Shown: positions 20,232 through 22,530 of the stretch, in pieces | How the letters are laid out: each line of letters begins with the position of its first letter | How positions within the stretch are numbered: position 1 is the stretch's first letter | Assembly (NCBI GenBank): GCA_017431185.1 | Contig: JAFRLP010000500.1 | Location: 1-22,530, forward strand | Source: Victivallales bacterium | GTDB lineage: Bacteria > Verrucomicrobiota > Lentisphaeria > Oligosphaerales > Oligosphaeraceae | Direction of reading: 5' to 3' | Length of the DNA: 22,530 bases | Position numbers and translations under genes: made by a program | The notes under the pieces: model-generated | What the model was told of the DNA's origin: nothing | Databases searched by the model: none | The model's input: the letters and a program-made list of their open reading frames with translations, nothing else

Positions 20232-22274
20232 ATGAGAGTCCCTGCTTTAACTTGCTGGTTAATCGTCGGAGCAATGGTTGCCGCCGCCGATGCGACAATC
20301 CCTGATGTCAGCAGCTACACCCGTCCCATAGCCAACATAGTCTTTGATGAAAACTTCAATTCCGACACAGGCCGCTGGAAAAAGCCGGAAAAGCCGAGCT
20401 TTGCCGTGCAGCCACACGTAGGCGAGACGGGTTCGCCGGGCCTGATTGCCACCAGCGCCGGAAAGGAGAACATGGACTCTTGGGAAATACCTGTGCAAGT
20501 CACCCCCGGCATGGCCTACAGGGTGTCCTTCCACTACCGACTCGACAGCCTCAAGACGAAAGACAACTCGCGCCGTCCCCATGTCATCGTCTGTTCCCTG
20601 CACAATCTGAAGGACAAGGATACGGGAGCCGTGCTCAAGGAGAACAATTTCTGGGTATCAGCGGAGAATACCAACGGCGAAATGCGTTTCTATTCGAGCA
20701 CGGTGGTCATTCCCCCGAATGCGCGGAAGGAGGCCACCTTCTCCATCCACGTTGACTGGTGGTACAACGGCACGTTTGTCTATGACAATTTTCTAATCGA
20801 GTCCATGGAAGTCCCTGCGGAGTTGCAGTTGGCCTATCCCGACCGCATGACGATGGATGAGCAGGGGAAAATTTCCGTCCGATACCAGCGTCAGGGCGAA
20901 AAGGCACCCGCAGGTGCAGAAATGCTCATTGCGGTTGACAACGAGAAAAAACTTGCCTGCTTCGGCAACGGCGTGTTCACTGTGTTCTTCGGGAAACTCC
21001 CCGGTGAAAAGCTGAAACTAAACGCGGTTCTGTTCAATCGGAGCGAGCACAGGATTCTCGCAGAGCACGAATGGGAACTAAACAATCTCCCAGCCACGCC
21101 AATCTCCTATCTGGACGAACATCACCGGCTGATTTTCAACGGCAATCCCTTCATGCCGCTGGGCGTGACCACCATGATGCACATGAACGACGAGCATTTC
21201 ACCCGACTCCAGGAGGCAGGATTCAACACGATTCAAGTGGCTCCGATGCAGAGGCATGCCAACATCCAGAGGTTGCCGGCCACGGAGAACACCTCGGAAA
21301 ACCTGCTCTCCTACATTGACTACGCCGACCGTTTCGGGTTGAAGACCCTGATGTTCCTGCCACTGATGATTCCCGAGAAGGAGTTTATCCGCCGCAAAAT
21401 GGAACGTGCGTTCAACGGGGAAGAGTCCACGGAGGGAAGCGTCCGCGAGATTGGCAAAACCCTGCACGGGAAAACGAATGTCGTAGGATACTATCTGGCT
21501 GATGAAAACATCGCCAGAGACCTGCCCAGCACCCAGATCTTGCGGCAGCGAGTCAATTTCGCAGACCCGACCCATGTAACCACCACCTTGACGAACTCCA
21601 CAGCGCTTCTCGACCAGTATGTCTGCTCCGGTGACATTCTGCTTTATGATTGCTATCCCTACAATTCGCATCGCACGCCAGGGGTGAAAGGCGACCTGGT
21701 GGGGGCTGACCAGGCTTTTGCCAAAATCGCCGCACTGCACACCCCTTTCTGGCTGGTGCCGCAGGGATTCGACTGGGCACGTCATCCCGACCGTCAAATG
21801 TTCGGCAAGACCTCGGAGGAAAAACGCGCCCATCGGCCTCCGTCGGCGGAGGAACTGACCGCCTTGCCACTGCTGGGAGCGATTTACGGCGCCAAAGGCT
21901 TTATCTTCTACAGCTACCACGAGATATTTCATCACGGCGAAAAAGTGCAGCCTGGCTTCGGGAAGTTCTTCTGGCCCAGAATCGCCCAGGCGGCAAGCGT
22001 CTTGAAGAGGATGGAGCCGTTTATCTTGAGCACTGAACAGGCAGACCAGTGCAAGCTGGAGGTAACGGAGGGAGCCCTGCGAAGCCGTATTTTCACGGCA
22101 AATGGCAAAACGGCGGTGGTACTCGTCGCCCTAAAGGACGCCCCCAATGCCGCCACGGGCGTTTTGTCTGCCGGAAAACATTTCACTTCGCTCTACGGTC
22201 GAACCACAATCAATGGCAACGCCTTCTCCTTCTCCAGTTCCGGCGTAAACTACGATGTCCTGCTCGGTCAATGA
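20232..22274 (+). CDS. Secreted putative glycoside hydrolase (beta-sandwich plus TIM-barrel-like)
   Basis: A 680-residue exported protein. The start at ATG 20232 is fixed by GGAG 7 nt upstream and by the signal peptide (MRVPALTCWLIVGAMVAAADA, cleavage probably after ADA). Residues about 30-210 look like a carbohydrate-binding jelly roll (FDENFNSDTGRWKKP, VTPGMAYRVSFHYRLDS, HVDWWYNGTFVYDNFLIES). The following part begins LIFNGNPFMPLGVTTMMHMND, like the first strand of GH2/GH5-type barrels, and continues FTRLQEAGFNTIQV and GLKTLMFLPL. YYLADEN contains E425, a candidate acid/base; later GAKGFIFYSYHE and a C-terminal beta domain follow. No exact family is recognised and the substrate is unknown. 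It is divergent from the oxidoreductase and AraC genes and probably regulated with them. Confidence 0.75.
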   Translation: MRVPALTCWLIVGAMVAAADATIPDVSSYTRPIANIVFDENFNSDTGRWKKPEKPSFAVQPHVGETGSPGLIATSAGKENMDSWEIPVQVTPGMAYRVSFHYRLDSLKTKDNSRRPHVIVCSLHNLKDKDTGAVLKENNFWVSAENTNGEMRFYSSTVVIPPNARKEATFSIHVDWWYNGTFVYDNFLIESMEVPAELQLAYPDRMTMDEQGKISVRYQRQGEKAPAGAEMLIAVDNEKKLACFGNGVFTVFFGKLPGEKLKLNAVLFNRSEHRILAEHEWELNNLPATPISYLDEHHRLIFNGNPFMPLGVTTMMHMNDEHFTRLQEAGFNTIQVAPMQRHANIQRLPATENTSENLLSYIDYADRFGLKTLMFLPLMIPEKEFIRRKMERAFNGEESTEGSVREIGKTLHGKTNVVGYYLADENIARDLPSTQILRQRVNFADPTHVTTTLTNSTALLDQYVCSGDILLYDCYPYNSHRTPGVKGDLVGADQAFAKIAALHTPFWLVPQGFDWARHPDRQMFGKTSEEKRAHRPPSAEELTALPLLGAIYGAKGFIFYSYHEIFHHGEKVQPGFGKFFWPRIAQAASVLKRMEPFILSTEQADQCKLEVTEGALRSRIFTANGKTAVVLVALKDAPNAATGVLSAGKHFTSLYGRTTINGNAFSFSSSGVNYDVLLGQ

Positions 22275-22326
22275 TTTCACTCCCTAAAAGAAACTAAAAA
22301 GCCAAACAACAGAAAGGAAGCAGAAA

Positions 22327-22404
22327 ATGAACCGTCATTTCCCTCATCCTTCGCCTTTGAAACGCAAGCGCAGATTCACGCTTATTGAATTGCTGGTAGT
22401 TTAG
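22327..22404 (+). pseudogene. Truncated prepilin-like gene ending after FTLIELLVV
   Basis: ATG 22327, preceded by AAAGGAAG, opens a 25-codon frame reading NRHFPHPSPLKRKRRFTLIELLVV (after the Met) and then TAG. This is a textbook prepilin N-terminus for this kind of genome, where the next residues should be IAIIAIL. The sequence becomes unrelated exactly after the second valine. The remaining protein is missing from the next 126 bp in all frames, so a point mutation does not explain it. Insertion of a mobile element or a recombination breakpoint is more likely. It follows the secreted glycosidase-like gene by 52 nt. Confidence 0.75.
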
Positions 22405-22530
22405 TCATTTGCATTACAGTGAAATATTAGCCTATTTTCTACTTGAATCCACTATGAAACCTGCATTTTTTCATCTTGTTCCTCTACTTGCCGAAATCGT
22501 CAAATTTGCTCGGAGATTTTCATGTTGGCA
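22405..22530 (+). other. AT-rich sequence after the broken prepilin gene, possible inserted element with partial reading frame
   Basis: Immediately after the break the composition turns AT-rich. A frame opens at ATG 22454 (MKPAFFHLVPLLAEIV) and stays open to the window edge, 25 codons. It could be the N-terminus of a transposase, but I cannot match it to a family from so few residues. No inverted repeat can be tested because the other end lies outside the window. Confidence 0.35.

Overview
The window looks like a chromosomal segment from a GC-rich member of the PVC group. It is probably a Lentisphaerota/Victivallales-type gut or environmental bacterium. The assignment is an inference from gene content: prepilin-like proteins with an FTLIE N-terminus and a C-terminal FADGH motif, a GH78 rhamnosidase, an AraC regulator next to a FAD-dependent oxidoreductase and a secreted glycosidase-like protein, and several PD-(D/E)XK/Rpn-type nuclease genes. 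No rRNA or tRNA gene was seen.

Left part (1-11167, all on the minus strand, transcribed right to left): a dense co-directional run of ten genes. In transcription order they are guaA (GMP synthase), a GH78 alpha-L-rhamnosidase, a small DUF2752 membrane protein, a GT2 glycosyltransferase, a MarC family membrane protein, a small membrane protein, prfB (release factor 2, with an intact programmed +1 frameshift site), transketolase, an iron-containing alcohol dehydrogenase, and the start of a CstA-type carbon starvation protein cut by the window edge. Several junctions overlap by 4 nt or are 1-2 nt apart, so translational coupling is likely in the middle of the run.

Middle part (11168-17450, plus strand): two genes for Rpn-type PD-(D/E)XK nucleases flank a copper P1B-type ATPase (copA) and a prepilin-like protein. 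Both nuclease genes have an in-frame ATG with a Shine-Dalgarno-like sequence 8 nt upstream. This ATG lies just before a run of four-residue repeats. That is the architecture described for Rpn toxin/intragenic antitoxin phage-defence genes, so each locus may encode a full-length nuclease and a separately translated C-terminal inhibitor. This is the strongest candidate for an undescribed system here. Between the first nuclease gene and copA lies a 144-bp element with 16-bp terminal inverted repeats, nested internal stems and a TAAA direct repeat on each side. It looks like a MITE or a structured leader.

Right part (17451-22530): a SUI1/YciH-like protein converges on an AraC regulator plus FAD-dependent oxidoreductase pair (GTGA overlap). 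Divergent from these is a secreted beta-sandwich plus TIM-barrel-like putative glycosidase. The window ends in a prepilin-like reading frame that stops immediately after FTLIELLVV. The AT-rich sequence after it may be an inserted element.
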